61,504 bases of DNA. It comes from Robertmurraya korlensis (GTDB lineage: Bacteria > Bacillota > Bacilli > Bacillales > Cytobacillaceae). The position numbers were made by a program, and so were the translations under genes. The DNA is taken from contig NZ_JAMBNS010000019.1 of the NCBI RefSeq assembly GCF_023715225.1, positions 1-61,504 of the forward strand, read 5' to 3'. This document shows, one piece after another, positions 25,370 through 34,616 of the stretch (its first letter is position 1; each line of letters starts with the position of its first letter). The notes under the pieces are model-generated. The model was not told the DNA's origin, did not search any database, and saw nothing but the letters and a program-made list of their open reading frames with translations.

Positions 25370-26113
25370 ATGAATGAAGTTTTGCTTGGAAGTGTTCTCT
25401 CTGCAATGTCAACGGGATTAGGAGCAGCAATCATTTTGTTTATGCATCGCTCTGTGACACACCGTTGGAGAGATAGTTTACTTGCTTTTACGGCGGGTAT
25501 TATGATGGCAGCTTCCACGATGGGCCTGATTCCTGAAGCCCTTAATACTAGCGGATTTATACCTCTAATGATTGGTATCCTTTTAGGGGTCATTACCTTA
25601 ACTTGGTTAGAAATGAGAATTCCTCATATTGATTTACAGCATACGACTCAAAAATACGAAATGGAATTTGATGAAAAAGCAATGTTGATTATTGCAGCGA
25701 TTACTCTCCATAATATTCCCGAGGGATTATCAGTTGGAGTTAGTTATGCTACAAATGCTGAAGCTAATACAGGTAATTTAATCGCTTTTGCAATCGGACT
25801 CCAAAATGCTCCAGAAGGGTTTTTAGTTGCACTATTTTTAGTAAATCAAAAAATTGAGAAAGTCAAAGCGTTTATAGTTGCTACTTTAACAGGAGCAATT
25901 GAGATTGTTACAAGTTTACTAGGATTCTATTTAACTTCCTTTGTTGAAAGCCTCGTCCCATATGGCCTAGCCTTTGCAGCTGGTGCTATGCTGTTCATTA
26001 TATATAAAGAGCTAATACCTGAAAGTCATGGGGATGGAAATGAACGAACATCAACTTATTCCTTCATTTCTGGATTACTGTTTATGATTTTGTTAATTGA
26101 CCTCTTTTCTTAA
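25370..26113 (+). CDS. ZIP-family metal transporter
   Basis: The 247-residue protein has eight hydrophobic segments. It carries the ZIP helix-4 signature HNIPEGLSVGVSYA with its metal ligands (H, N, E) and helix 5 LQNAPEGFLVALFL, where the usual second H-x-x-P-E-G His is Gln-Asn (QNAPEG), as in the GufA subgroup. It imports divalent metal, most often zinc but possibly iron or manganese. AGGGGGAACC precedes the ATG. Next to iron-sulfur genes an iron role is possible, but this is inference only. Confidence 0.85.
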   Translation: MNEVLLGSVLSAMSTGLGAAIILFMHRSVTHRWRDSLLAFTAGIMMAASTMGLIPEALNTSGFIPLMIGILLGVITLTWLEMRIPHIDLQHTTQKYEMEFDEKAMLIIAAITLHNIPEGLSVGVSYATNAEANTGNLIAFAIGLQNAPEGFLVALFLVNQKIEKVKAFIVATLTGAIEIVTSLLGFYLTSFVESLVPYGLAFAAGAMLFIIYKELIPESHGDGNERTSTYSFISGLLFMILLIDLFS

Positions 26114-26117
26114 TATG

Positions 26118-26150
26118 AAATCGGCATGAGAGATTCATGCCGATTTTTTT
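26118..26150 (+). terminator. Terminator after the ZIP gene
   Basis: ATCGGCATGA / TCATGCCGAT with a 5-nt loop followed by TTTTTTTA. Confidence 0.85.
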
Positions 26151-26244
26151 ATTCCCTTTGCAAGATCAAGTTCCAGCTTTACCTACATTGAAACGATTTA
26201 TTGTATAATAAAAAACAAGGATCAATACTTATGGAGGTGACTTA

Positions 26245-27156
26245 ATGGAAAAACAAATTGTTCATGAAGCCATTCAAATGAATTTAGAGAACCATATACA
26301 GCACCGGAAATTACCAAAAAAGAGTATTATTAAAAGAGCCATTTTTATATTTATTGGTGCTATCCTTATGGCTGTAGGATTAGAGATTTTTCTTATACCT
26401 AATCAAATTATGGATGGTGGAATTGTCGGGATTTCAATAATTTTGTCTCATATTACTGCTATTAAAATTGGTCTAATTATCTTCATTTTAAATGTTCCAT
26501 TCTTTTTCATCGGATATAAACAAATCGGAAAAACCTTCGCACTATCTACACTCTTCGCTATTACCATATTATCAATTACAACCGTATATCTTCATCCTGT
26601 TCCTGCCTTTACTGATGACATCCTATTAGCAACCGTTTTTGGAGGAATTGCTTTAGGAGCTGGTGTAGGAATCGTCATCCGTTATGGAGGATCACTGGAC
26701 GGTACAGAGATCCTTGCCATATTAATTAATAAAAAGGTTCCTTTTTCTGTTGGAGAAGTAATCATGTTTTTTAATATTTTTATTTTTGGTACAGGGGGAT
26801 TTGTGTTTGGATGGGACCGAGCGATGTATTCGATCCTAGCTTATTTTATTGCTTTTAAAACCATTGATATCGTTATTGAAGGGTTAGATCAATCAAAATC
26901 TGCATGGATCATTAGCGATAAGTATAAAGAAATTGGTGATGCGATTTTGGCCCGACTCGGCCGGGGTGTCACCTTCCTAACTGGAGAAGGAGCCTATACA
27001 GGAGATGATAAAAAGGTGATCTTCTGTGTAATTACACGACTTGAAGAAGCAAAGCTCAAGCTCATTGTGGAAGATCTTGATAGCAATGCCTTTCTAGCCG
27101 TTGCAGATATTGCTGAAGTTAGAGGAGGAAGATTTAAAAAACGAGCCATTCATTAG
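26245..27156 (+). CDS. YitT-family membrane protein
   Basis: A 303-residue protein with five or six membrane helices in the first 200 residues (LIPNQIMDGGIVGISIILS, GGSLDGTEILAILINKK, GWDRAMYSILAYFIAFK) and a C-terminal cytoplasmic DUF2179 domain (about 225-300). The YitT family has a duplicated membrane unit and no assigned transport substrate. GGAGGTGAC precedes the start. It is one of several such genes expected in a Bacillus genome. A terminator follows. Confidence 0.9.
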   Translation: MEKQIVHEAIQMNLENHIQHRKLPKKSIIKRAIFIFIGAILMAVGLEIFLIPNQIMDGGIVGISIILSHITAIKIGLIIFILNVPFFFIGYKQIGKTFALSTLFAITILSITTVYLHPVPAFTDDILLATVFGGIALGAGVGIVIRYGGSLDGTEILAILINKKVPFSVGEVIMFFNIFIFGTGGFVFGWDRAMYSILAYFIAFKTIDIVIEGLDQSKSAWIISDKYKEIGDAILARLGRGVTFLTGEGAYTGDDKKVIFCVITRLEEAKLKLIVEDLDSNAFLAVADIAEVRGGRFKKRAIH

Positions 27157-27167
27157 AATATCCACAA

Positions 27168-27200
27168 AAAAGGAAGGAGCGCAATCGTCTCCTTCCTTTT
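27168..27200. terminator. Terminator between yitT-type gene and spo0E
   Basis: AAAAGGAAGGAG / CTCCTTCCTTTT with a 9-nt loop, A-rich and T-rich flanks. Confidence 0.8.
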
Positions 27201-27208
27201 CAATCTAT

Positions 27209-27448
27209 TTAAATGCATATGATGTTATTAGGCCAAACAAACATAGATTGTTTTCTGGTAATCTTTCTCTCTTTTTTGCTTTTTTTCTTCTCTTGTGATA
27301 AACATTGATATTCAAAAATTAGTTTATCCAGCTCTTGACTACACTCAATTGTCTCTACCCCACTTAGACCATTTGCTTGTGCAGATTCAATCATTTTCTC
27401 TCTCATTTGTTGAATCGTGGCAAGCATTTCCCTGCTATTCTGCTGCAC
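27209..27448 (-). CDS. spo0E: Spo0E-family aspartyl-phosphate phosphatase
   Basis: This 79-residue protein has the Spo0E signature SQELD (residues 37-41) in ECSQELDKLIFEYQ, within a two-helix hairpin. Such proteins dephosphorylate Spo0A~P and delay sporulation. The start is GTG 27448, 6 nt after GGAGGTT. B. subtilis spo0E (85 residues) also lies between the methionine-salvage genes and kinD, so orthology by position is likely. The C-terminal tail is basic and ends hydrophobic, as expected for a divergent end. The window also encodes KinD- and KinE-like kinases, which oppose it. Confidence 0.85.
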   Translation of the reverse strand: MQQNSREMLATIQQMREKMIESAQANGLSGVETIECSQELDKLIFEYQCLSQEKKKSKKERKITRKQSMFVWPNNIICI

Positions 27449-27645
27449 CCCGTTAACCTCCTAATACTCCTTAAATCCCCTAAATAAAATTCATCACTTG
27501 ATGAATTATTGCAAGAAATTGAATAAAAGTAAATAGAATCGCAAAATAAGACAAAGTTTTCTTAATATTTTTGCATACGACAAAAAACACCCTGAAATCC
27601 CTAGTATATTTCGACAATTATCGATTTTATCCACCAAAAGTAATA

Positions 27646-27676
27646 AAGGCACTAGGAGTTTAGACTCTAGTGCCTT
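27646..27676 (-). terminator. Terminator after mtnD
   Basis: On the minus strand AAGGCACTAGAGT pairs with ACTCCTAGTGCCTT (one bulged base, 4-nt loop) and runs into TTATTACTTTT. Confidence 0.75.
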
Positions 27677-27687
27677 GTAAACTATTT

Positions 27688-28221
27688 TTAAGCTTCTACT
27701 TCATTCTTTTCGTAGATTGGAACCCAACCTTCAGTTGTTACAAAAATACGGATGGCAACTACTTTTCTATCCTCTTGTAGGGTAAAATAATGTCTAACAT
27801 TCGGTGGTACAGAAATAAGATCACCAGGGCTTAGAAACACCTCGAAAAATTCACCATCTAATCCTTGGATAATAAACACTCCGTGTCCACTAACAATAAA
27901 ACGGACTTCATCATCTGTATGGTGATGTTCTTGTTGGAAGTTCGTTAATAGTTGCTCTAGGTTTGGAGTGTGTTCAGCAAGAGAAATAACGTCCTGTGCT
28001 TTGTATCCACGCTTCTCTGAAATTTCTGCAATTTCATTTGAGAATGCTGTTAGGATTTCTGCTTTTTCTTCATCTGTTAAAATATATTTCTCTTGAAGAT
28101 TACTAGGAAGTTTTGTAATATCCCAGTGCTCATAGATTACCTCTTGAGATTGTAAAAACGCTGCCACTTCTTTTTGATCTCTAATTTCTTCTTTTGAACT
28201 TTGAAATACGATATGTGCCAT
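27688..28221 (-). CDS. mtnD: Acireductone dioxygenase
   Basis: A 177-residue cupin with the metal-binding EHHHTDDEVRF (His-x-His and Glu), then a later His in PPNVRHYFTL. It converts the acireductone of the methionine salvage pathway with O2 to 2-keto-4-methylthiobutyrate and formate (iron form). It is last in the mtnW-X-B-D operon, 20 bp after mtnB. Length and motif match B. subtilis MtnD. Because it needs O2, this branch works only under aerobic conditions. Confidence 0.95.
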   Translation of the reverse strand: MAHIVFQSSKEEIRDQKEVAAFLQSQEVIYEHWDITKLPSNLQEKYILTDEEKAEILTAFSNEIAEISEKRGYKAQDVISLAEHTPNLEQLLTNFQQEHHHTDDEVRFIVSGHGVFIIQGLDGEFFEVFLSPGDLISVPPNVRHYFTLQEDRKVVAIRIFVTTEGWVPIYEKNEVEA

Positions 28222-28241
28222 TTTTTTTACTCCTTTAAATT

Positions 28242-28856
28242 TTATTTTTTATATTCTAAAAGTCTTAGATGATAGCGAAATAAAAATTCGGATGCTTCGA
28301 GTAGTTTTTTTGCATCGAATGCATTTTTTCCCCAAACGGTTATCCCATGATTTCTGATTAACACAACACCTTTATCCTCTTTTACATGCTCACTAAACTC
28401 CTGTGCTAGTGTTGGAATATGAGCTGGATTACTGATAATGGGAACTTTGAGAACGGCATCCTCTTCCCATAAATCAAATGCTTTAATGAGCTCCTGTCCA
28501 GTAAAGGTGATTTCTCCTTGATCGCCATATAATTCAGAAATGATATTATTATCGATTGTATGAACGTGTAAACTACAACCAGCAGCTGTTTTGTTATAGA
28601 TTTCAACATGTAATAAGGTTTCAGCAGAAGGCTTCAAATGGGTCTCATTTACTGGTTTTCCATTTCCATTGACAAGTAGAAAATCCTCTGACGTTCGCTT
28701 TCTCTTATCCTTGCCACTTGCTGTTACTAAGAATTGCAATGGATTGTCGCTAACCTTTATGGCTAAATTCCCGCTCGTTCCCATAAACCAATCTCGAACA
28801 GCGAGCTCATCCTTCACATCAGCAAGCTCCTCCCAACGTTTTGTTAACAGACTCAT
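28242..28856 (-). CDS. mtnB: Methylthioribulose-1-phosphate dehydratase
   Basis: The 204-residue class II aldolase-fold protein has zinc-ligand His residues in [10 protein letters not shown] and in [11 protein letters not shown], and GTSGNLAIK near the N-terminus. It dehydrates methylthioribulose 1-phosphate to 2,3-diketo-5-methylthiopentyl 1-phosphate. The start ATG overlaps the mtnX stop by 4 nt (ATGA), so translation is coupled. Order and size match B. subtilis. Confidence 0.95.
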   Translation of the reverse strand: MSLLTKRWEELADVKDELAVRDWFMGTSGNLAIKVSDNPLQFLVTASGKDKRKRTSEDFLLVNGNGKPVNETHLKPSAETLLHVEIYNKTAAGCSLHVHTIDNNIISELYGDQGEITFTGQELIKAFDLWEEDAVLKVPIISNPAHIPTLAQEFSEHVKEDKGVVLIRNHGITVWGKNAFDAKKLLEASEFLFRYHLRLLEYKK

Positions 28857-29515
28857 CCAATCAACTCCTTTACCTGCGACATATGATTGATCACATCATA
28901 GAAATTAACAAACTCTTTATGATTCAGTCCATACTCTTTTGATTTTTCTAGGAGCAGTTCTCTTGCAATGACCAGGTCCGCTTGCTTAGCTGCTTGCAAA
29001 TCGGTTACTGAATCACCAATAACGACTTTGTAGAAATTTTCATTAAGTCCACGAATAATACTAGGTTTACAGCATCCGCAATCATTTTGACAATGCTCAT
29101 CACATGCATTCGGCCAAAGAATATTGATATATTCACCTCTAAAATCAGCAGCATTACAATACACTCCTGAAAAGGGACCATACGCTTGTAATATCGGATA
29201 TACAAAGAAATCAATTCCACCACTAACAATATACAAAGGGATATCCTGATTCTTTAAAAACTTCACAAAATCAGTAAATCCTTCACGAATTTTTACATTT
29301 TCAATCGCATACGTAATGATTTCTTCTTTTTTTGAGGAAGGTAGCAACGAAAAAAGCTTTCCCACTCCTTCTCTAATTGAAATGCGCTCAGATAATATGT
29401 CGTCCTTCAGCGCTTCCCATTCTGGGGGAGCAAATTTTTTCATAATGGCAATAATGTTATCCTTTTCGGTAATCGTGCCATCGAAATCACAAAATACGGC
29501 TAATTTCTTGCTCAT
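28853..29515 (-). CDS. mtnX: HK-MTPenyl-1-phosphate phosphatase (HAD family)
   Basis: A 220-residue HAD phosphatase with catalytic FCDFDGTIT (D9 and D11), SGG at motif II, and [10 protein letters not shown] at motif IV. A Cys cluster in [12 protein letters not shown] (about residues 122-133) is a known feature of MtnX. It removes phosphate from 2-hydroxy-3-keto-5-methylthiopentenyl 1-phosphate. It overlaps mtnW and mtnB by 4 nt each. Confidence 0.95.
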   Translation of the reverse strand: MSKKLAVFCDFDGTITEKDNIIAIMKKFAPPEWEALKDDILSERISIREGVGKLFSLLPSSKKEEIITYAIENVKIREGFTDFVKFLKNQDIPLYIVSGGIDFFVYPILQAYGPFSGVYCNAADFRGEYINILWPNACDEHCQNDCGCCKPSIIRGLNENFYKVVIGDSVTDLQAAKQADLVIARELLLEKSKEYGLNHKEFVNFYDVINHMSQVKELIG

Positions 29516-30744
29516 GATGGTTTTGCCACCTCAGTAACTCCCCACAGTTCGATCGCAGTTGCTAGTTCAGGATATTGCTGCGAGTTTTCTCTCAATGGCA
29601 ATCCTTTTTGACTTAACTCGATCGCTTGGCGGAAAGCAAGACCTCCACCTTTCGCTCCAGCCGGATGCCCATGAACACCACCACCAGCATTAATGACACT
29701 ATCTAAGCCAAAATCTTGTAGTAAAAGTGGAACAAGACCAGGATGAATTCCTGCTGAAGGCACTGGGAAACTCTTATTCATAGGTTCTGACGGATCTGTT
29801 AATGCTTCGGCAATTGATAATGCTGCTTTCTTTTCCAAAGCTACCGAACCGTATGGAGATGGGAATAAAGACAAGTCTGCTCCAGCGTAACGCAACAATT
29901 TTCCTAGTAGCAAGGAATGAGAAATTCCATATACATCAGACGAAGTGAGTGCTCCACTTACAGCTGGATGTGCCATTATCGGAAGATCGACAGCCGCTTC
30001 TTCACGTAATTCTTGGAGAACATCAAGTCCATACGCAAACACATTAAATAATAATAAGTCCGCACCAAGTTCTTTTGCTCTTTTTGCTTTGTCAATTAAT
30101 TGAGACGTACGACCTGTCAAGTTCACAGCATACAAGGTCCGATGTCCCGTTTCTTCATAAACCTGTTGCAGAACTTCTCTTCCACCAGTAATTCTCTGTT
30201 CAAAAGGAGTTAATGGATTGTCAAAAAGAATTTCATCATCCTTTACAAAATCGACTCCTCCCAATGCCTGTTCGCGCAATTGGCTGACGAGGAACGGAAG
30301 ATCTCTACCAAGAATTCCTTTAAAAATACTTATTAATAACGGACGATTATATACCCCAAGCTTCTCTCTTAAACCATTAATACCAAACTTAGGACCTGGA
30401 AAAGCCGTTTTTAACTCTTTTGAAAAATCAAGATCTAATAGCTTAATCTTCCCGTCAAGAGACAGCTTTCCAAACACTGTTGTTAAAATAGCTGGAAGGT
30501 CTAGCGAAAAGTTATTTGAAGGATAGGCGATTTTTAACACCGCTACCGTTTCATTCGTATGTTCATCTATGTGTAATTTTTCTACAGAAATAACTCTACC
30601 TTTATATTTTTTCAATTGCTCTTGCTCAAGCTTTTGTAATTGAGTCCATGATCCAACCGTTAAACCAAGCGCAATTTCCTCTGCTTTTTTCTCAGGGTTG
30701 TGTTTGGCGTCATGTACCAAGTACGTTGCGATGATTTCACTCAT
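29512..30744 (-). CDS. mtnW: Diketo-methylthiopentyl-1-phosphate enolase (RuBisCO-like protein)
   Basis: A 410-residue form IV RuBisCO-like protein. It keeps the lysine that is carbamylated in RuBisCO, in [10 protein letters not shown], but has other active-site changes, so it enolises rather than fixing CO2. The start is ATG 30744 after GAGAAAGGACGA; a longer frame to 30858 would read through the SAM-I terminator. It is the first gene after the riboswitch on this strand and heads mtnW-X-B-D. Confidence 0.95.
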   Translation of the reverse strand: MSEIIATYLVHDAKHNPEKKAEEIALGLTVGSWTQLQKLEQEQLKKYKGRVISVEKLHIDEHTNETVAVLKIAYPSNNFSLDLPAILTTVFGKLSLDGKIKLLDLDFSKELKTAFPGPKFGINGLREKLGVYNRPLLISIFKGILGRDLPFLVSQLREQALGGVDFVKDDEILFDNPLTPFEQRITGGREVLQQVYEETGHRTLYAVNLTGRTSQLIDKAKRAKELGADLLLFNVFAYGLDVLQELREEAAVDLPIMAHPAVSGALTSSDVYGISHSLLLGKLLRYAGADLSLFPSPYGSVALEKKAALSIAEALTDPSEPMNKSFPVPSAGIHPGLVPLLLQDFGLDSVINAGGGVHGHPAGAKGGGLAFRQAIELSQKGLPLRENSQQYPELATAIELWGVTEVAKPS

Positions 30745-30780
30745 TTGCTTTCGTCCTTTCTCTCCTATACGGGTATACAT

Positions 30781-30941
30781 AAAAAAACCTCTTCTTGTCA
30801 TCAAGAAGAGGTTAGTATCGTAAACTAACATCTCCTTATCTATCAGCCATTGCTGCAAGAATTAGCACCGTGCTTACAAAACATGTAAGTCGGTTGCCGG
30901 GCTTCGTCGGGCTCGTCCCTCCACCTGCTCTTGATAAGAAA
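30781..30941 (-). ncRNA. SAM-I riboswitch (S-box) of mtnWXBD
   Basis: On the minus strand the leader has the P1 arm CTTATCAAGAG, the core AGGTGGAGGGACGAGCCCGA, then GCAACCG, GCACGGTGCTAATTC and the closing GATAAG (aptamer about 30833-30941). After it comes a terminator hairpin AACCTCTTCTTG / CAAGAAGAGGTT with a T run (30781-30812). High S-adenosylmethionine stops transcription, so the salvage genes are made when SAM is low. Confidence 0.95.
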
Positions 30942-30990
30942 ACGAATGTTTTCATTATGGAATTATTGTTTATACTTTCAATTGATTTTG

Positions 30991-31019
30991 ATTATTCCAG
31001 AATTTAATTCGACTGTCAA
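30991..31019 (-). promoter_or_regulatory. Promoter of the riboswitch-controlled mtnWXBD operon
   Basis: On the minus strand TTGACA (31014-31019), 17 nt, AATAAT (30991-30996); the start near 30984 lies about 40 nt before the aptamer. It sits directly after the mtnE stop, so mtnE on the same strand may add read-through. Confidence 0.65.
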
Positions 31020-31023
31020 TACA

Positions 31024-32196
31024 TTAACTAAAAATTTGGAGCTTTGAAATTCTTTCAACCGCTTCTTTCAAACGCGCTTCCGAGGTTAATAACCCAACTC
31101 GGACATAACCTTCTCCCCATGAACCAAAACCAACTCCAGGGGCAACAGCAATATGTGCCTTTTCTAGCAATAGATCTGAAAATTGTTCAGATGTATAGCC
31201 GGTAGGAACCTTTAGCCATGCAAAAAATGACCCTTCAGGAGCTACCACATTCCAACCTAATTCTTGAAGTCCTCCGATAAACACGTCTCTTCTAGATTCG
31301 TATAATGAATTTAACTCCCGAACACAACTTTGAGACTCAGTTAATGCTGCAACTGCTGCTTCTTGGACAGCTCCAAAAAGACTTACATATAAATGGTCTT
31401 GCAACAAATTAAGAGCTGAAATGACACTTTCATTTCCAACCGCAAAGCCTACTCTCCAACCTGCCATATTATACGTCTTAGATAACGTATATATTTCAAT
31501 CCCCACGTCTTTTGCACCTTCTGTTTGTAGAAAACTAATTGGTTTATGACCATTAAAACCTATCGCTCCATATGCAAAATCATGAACAACACAAATCTCA
31601 TGCTCTTTAGCTAGTGCCACTGTATTCTCAAAAAAATCTGCATTGGCTATTGCACCAGTCGGGTTATTCGGATAATTTAAGAACATAAGCTTTGCCTTTT
31701 CTAGCTCGTAATCTGATAGCGCCGTATAATCGGGAAGAAATTGATTCTTTTCTTTCAACGGCATGGTTATCATTTCTGCTTGTGCAAGAGCAACACCCGA
31801 CCAATAGTCAGGATAACCCGGATCAGGGACGAGAACATGTTCACCTGGATTTAATAGACATTGAGGGATTTCAACAAGCCCAGCTTTTCCTCCGAAAAGG
31901 ATGGCAACTTCTTTCTCTGGATTAATATCTACGTTATATTCTCTTTTGTAAAATGTCGCAGCAGCTTCTTTTAATGATGCGAAGCCCTGGAAAGGGGAGT
32001 ATTTGTGATTATTCGGATTCTCTGCTGCTACTTGTAGGGCTTTTACGATATGCGAAGCTGTCGGTTGATCAGGGTTTCCCTGTCCCAGGTTTATCACATC
32101 ATGACCTTCACTGATTTGTTTATTTACTTTAGCAACAAGTGAAGCGAAGAATTGTTTTGGTAAGCTTTTTAATAATTTGGATTGAGGATATATCAT
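31024..32196 (-). CDS. mtnE: MtnE, methionine salvage aminotransferase
   Basis: A 390-residue class I/II aminotransferase with PLP lysine in YTLSKTYNMAGWRVGF, an N-terminal INLGQGNPDQPTA and PNNPTG. In B. subtilis MtnE transaminates 2-keto-4-methylthiobutyrate to methionine, often with glutamine as amino donor. The start is ATG 32196 with AGGTGG upstream; a frame to 32235 adds a poor extension. It is divergent from mtnU, which handles the keto-acid amide made when glutamine is the donor. Confidence 0.9.
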   Translation of the reverse strand: MIYPQSKLLKSLPKQFFASLVAKVNKQISEGHDVINLGQGNPDQPTASHIVKALQVAAENPNNHKYSPFQGFASLKEAAATFYKREYNVDINPEKEVAILFGGKAGLVEIPQCLLNPGEHVLVPDPGYPDYWSGVALAQAEMITMPLKEKNQFLPDYTALSDYELEKAKLMFLNYPNNPTGAIANADFFENTVALAKEHEICVVHDFAYGAIGFNGHKPISFLQTEGAKDVGIEIYTLSKTYNMAGWRVGFAVGNESVISALNLLQDHLYVSLFGAVQEAAVAALTESQSCVRELNSLYESRRDVFIGGLQELGWNVVAPEGSFFAWLKVPTGYTSEQFSDLLLEKAHIAVAPGVGFGSWGEGYVRVGLLTSEARLKEAVERISKLQIFS

Positions 32197-32328
32197 CTTT
32201 TTTCCACCTACTTTAAATATTCGGGTAATTGGCAATTTTTATATTGAAAAACTAGTCACAAATGTATATCGTAAATGACAACTTGTAAAGTATTTTTACT
32301 AATATTTTTTTAGAAAAGGTGATTTCTT

Positions 32329-33105
32329 ATGAGAGTTTCTTGTATTCAAATGGATATAAGCTTTGGAAATGTAGAAGATAACTTTCTAAAAGCAGAAAGT
32401 TTAATAGAGTCAGCAATGGCTGAAAAACCAGACTTAGTCATTCTTCCAGAGTTATGGACAACAGGCTATGATTTAACCCGCCTTGATGTTCTTGCAGACG
32501 TGGAAGCCAAAAACAGCATTGAATTTCTGCAGAAATTAGCTAAACAACATCATGTGCATATTGTTGGTGGATCTGTTGCCTCTCAAGAAAACAACGGTGT
32601 GTATAACACACTGCTTGTCATAAATAACGAAGGTGAACTTGTTTCTACGTATAGCAAAGCTCATCTTTTTAAGCTAATGAATGAACATGAACATCTTCAA
32701 TCTGGAAGTTCAAAAGGAATCTTTGCGCTCGACAATCATCTATTTGCAGGATTAATATGCTATGACATTCGATTTCCTGAATGGATTCGTGCTCATACGA
32801 CAGAAGGAGCAGAGACCATCGTAGTAGTTGCTGAGTGGCCTCTCCCTCGTTTGAATCATTGGAGATCTTTATTAATTGCAAGAGCAATTGAAAATCAATG
32901 CTTTGTCATAGCCTGTAATCGTTCTGGCTCAGACCCCGACAATGTGTTTGCTGGTCATTCTTTGATTATTAATCCTTGGGGAGAAGTAATTGCAGAGGGA
33001 GACGAAAATGAATCCATCGTTACTGGTCTAATTGATTTAGCAGAAGTGAAAAAAGTCCGCAACACGATTCCGATATTTTCAGACCGTCGAACAGACTTAT
33101 ATTAA
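32329..33105 (+). CDS. mtnU: MtnU, omega-amidase/nitrilase-family hydrolase
   Basis: The 258-residue carbon-nitrogen hydrolase has the Glu-Lys-Cys triad: E in LPELWTTGYD, K in YSKAHLF, C in GLICYDIRFPEW. It most likely hydrolyses 2-oxoglutaramate formed when MtnE uses glutamine, driving the transamination. AAAAGGTG precedes the start. Position beside mtnE and mtnK matches B. subtilis (ykrU). Confidence 0.9.
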   Translation: MRVSCIQMDISFGNVEDNFLKAESLIESAMAEKPDLVILPELWTTGYDLTRLDVLADVEAKNSIEFLQKLAKQHHVHIVGGSVASQENNGVYNTLLVINNEGELVSTYSKAHLFKLMNEHEHLQSGSSKGIFALDNHLFAGLICYDIRFPEWIRAHTTEGAETIVVVAEWPLPRLNHWRSLLIARAIENQCFVIACNRSGSDPDNVFAGHSLIINPWGEVIAEGDENESIVTGLIDLAEVKKVRNTIPIFSDRRTDLY

Positions 33106-33111
33106 AAACTA

Positions 33112-33141
33112 TTGACAACTTTAACACTATGCTGATATGAT
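33112..33141 (+). promoter_or_regulatory. Promoter of mtnK
   Basis: TTGACA (33112-33117), 18 nt, TATGAT (33136-33141). The predicted start near 33148 lies about 25 nt upstream of the SAM-I aptamer. Confidence 0.75.
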
Positions 33142-33173
33142 TCTCATCAGAAAATATTAACTGAAAATTACAT

Positions 33174-33382
33174 CTCTTATCAAGAGTAGGCAGAGGGATT
33201 TGGCCCGATGAAGCCCAGCAACCGACCGTAATACCATTGTGAAATGGGGCGCTATCAATTTAGCGCCGGAAAATCCGTAAGGCACGGTGCTAATTCCAAC
33301 AGAAAGAAATTTCCTTTCTGGTAGATAAGAGGTTTGTTGACTTAAGCCTCAAACCTCTTTCAAGCAGAAAGAGGTTTTTCTT
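33174..33382 (+). ncRNA. SAM-I riboswitch (S-box) of mtnK
   Basis: P1 arms CTCTTATC (33174-33181) and GATAAGAG (33324-33331) enclose the S-box core: AGGCAGAGGGA, GATGAAGCCCAGCAACCG, and AAGGCACGGTGCTAATTCC. The P3 region is longer than in the mtnW switch. A terminator AAACCTCTTTC / GAAAGAGGTTT with TTTCTT follows (33351-33382); AGAGGTTT after the aptamer can pair with its left arm as antiterminator. Confidence 0.95.
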
Positions 33383-33404
33383 ATGCAATAGGAGGATAAT
33401 CATT

Positions 33405-34592
33405 ATGTCAACAATAGTACAAGAAACCTATCAACCACTAACAGAAGAAACAGCCATCTCACTAGTAAAAGAGAGAAATCTATTCTCCGAAGATAGTACT
33501 TTATCGTGTACAGAAATAGGAGATGGAAACCTAAATCTAGTTTTTCATATTAAAGAACAAGATGGAAAAGGAATCATTATCAAACAAGCTCTTCCATATG
33601 CAAAAGTAGTAGGAGAGTCATGGCCCCTTACGTTAAAACGAGCAACGATTGAAGCTGAAGCATTAAAACTATTTAAAAAGCACGCTCCTGAATTTGTTCC
33701 TGAAGTGTATTATACGAATGAAGTGTTAGCAATAACGATTATGGAAGATTTATCTCATTTGACTATCGCCAGAAAAGGGTTAATTGATGGAAATGAATAT
33801 CCCTTGCTAGCAACCCATCTTGGAACATACTTAGCCAATACTACTTTTTTCACATCGGAGTTTGGTTTGGATAAGGGACAAAAGAAAGAGCTTGTTGGAA
33901 AATTTATTAACCCAGAATTATGTAAAATTACTGAAGACCTCATTTTCTCAGATCCTTATTTTAATGCAGAGACAAATGACTTTGAACCACAGCTCACTTC
34001 AACTGTTGAAAAACTATGGAGTGATACAAAGTTAAAACTTCAAGTAGCCTTACTAAGAAAAAGCTTTTTAACGGAAGCTGAAGCACTTTTACATGGAGAT
34101 CTTCATACAGGAAGCTTATTTGTTTCGAAGGAAGAAACAAAAGTAATTGACCCAGAATTTGCATACTTTGGTCCTGTCGGTTTTGATATTGGTCAAGTAA
34201 TTGCCAATCTATTGTTCCAAGCAATTGCCTTCGAAGAAAAAACCGATGCAGTATATTCACATGTAAGAACCTTCTGGAATGAGTATGAAAATCAATTTTC
34301 AGTACTATGGGAACATGACAATTTAGAACCATTTGCACGTATTGAAGGTTTCCTTTCTTCTACTCTACAAAAATACTTTCAGGATGCGGTCGGCTTTGCT
34401 GGATGTGAACTTATAAGAAGAACAATCGGTCTTGCCCATGTTGCAGACTTGGATAGCCTTTCGGATGAAAAGGAACGAATTTCTGCGAAAGAAAAAGCTT
34501 TAGAGATAGGTAGAGCATTAATTCTTAAGCGTAATGAAATCAGATCCATTGAAGAGTTAGTTACATTTTTGCGCACAAAAAAATACGAGTAG
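33405..34592 (+). CDS. mtnK: Methylthioribose kinase
   Basis: A 395-residue kinase of the aminoglycoside phosphotransferase fold: ATP loop GDGNLNLVFHI, catalytic HGDLHTGSLFV and metal site IDPEFAYFGP. It makes methylthioribose 1-phosphate. In B. subtilis mtnA (the isomerase) follows in the same operon; here mtnK is followed by a terminator and then ogt on the other strand, so mtnA must lie elsewhere. Control is by the SAM-I riboswitch upstream. Confidence 0.95.
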   Translation: MSTIVQETYQPLTEETAISLVKERNLFSEDSTLSCTEIGDGNLNLVFHIKEQDGKGIIIKQALPYAKVVGESWPLTLKRATIEAEALKLFKKHAPEFVPEVYYTNEVLAITIMEDLSHLTIARKGLIDGNEYPLLATHLGTYLANTTFFTSEFGLDKGQKKELVGKFINPELCKITEDLIFSDPYFNAETNDFEPQLTSTVEKLWSDTKLKLQVALLRKSFLTEAEALLHGDLHTGSLFVSKEETKVIDPEFAYFGPVGFDIGQVIANLLFQAIAFEEKTDAVYSHVRTFWNEYENQFSVLWEHDNLEPFARIEGFLSSTLQKYFQDAVGFAGCELIRRTIGLAHVADLDSLSDEKERISAKEKALEIGRALILKRNEIRSIEELVTFLRTKKYE

Positions 34593-34609
34593 ATGGATTC
34601 TCTACTCGT
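34585..34609. terminator. Terminator between mtnK and ogt
   Basis: ACGAGTAGA / TCTACTCGT with a 7-nt loop. The T tract is weak on both sides, so it may be inefficient. Confidence 0.5.
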
Positions 34610-34616
34610 AATCTTA

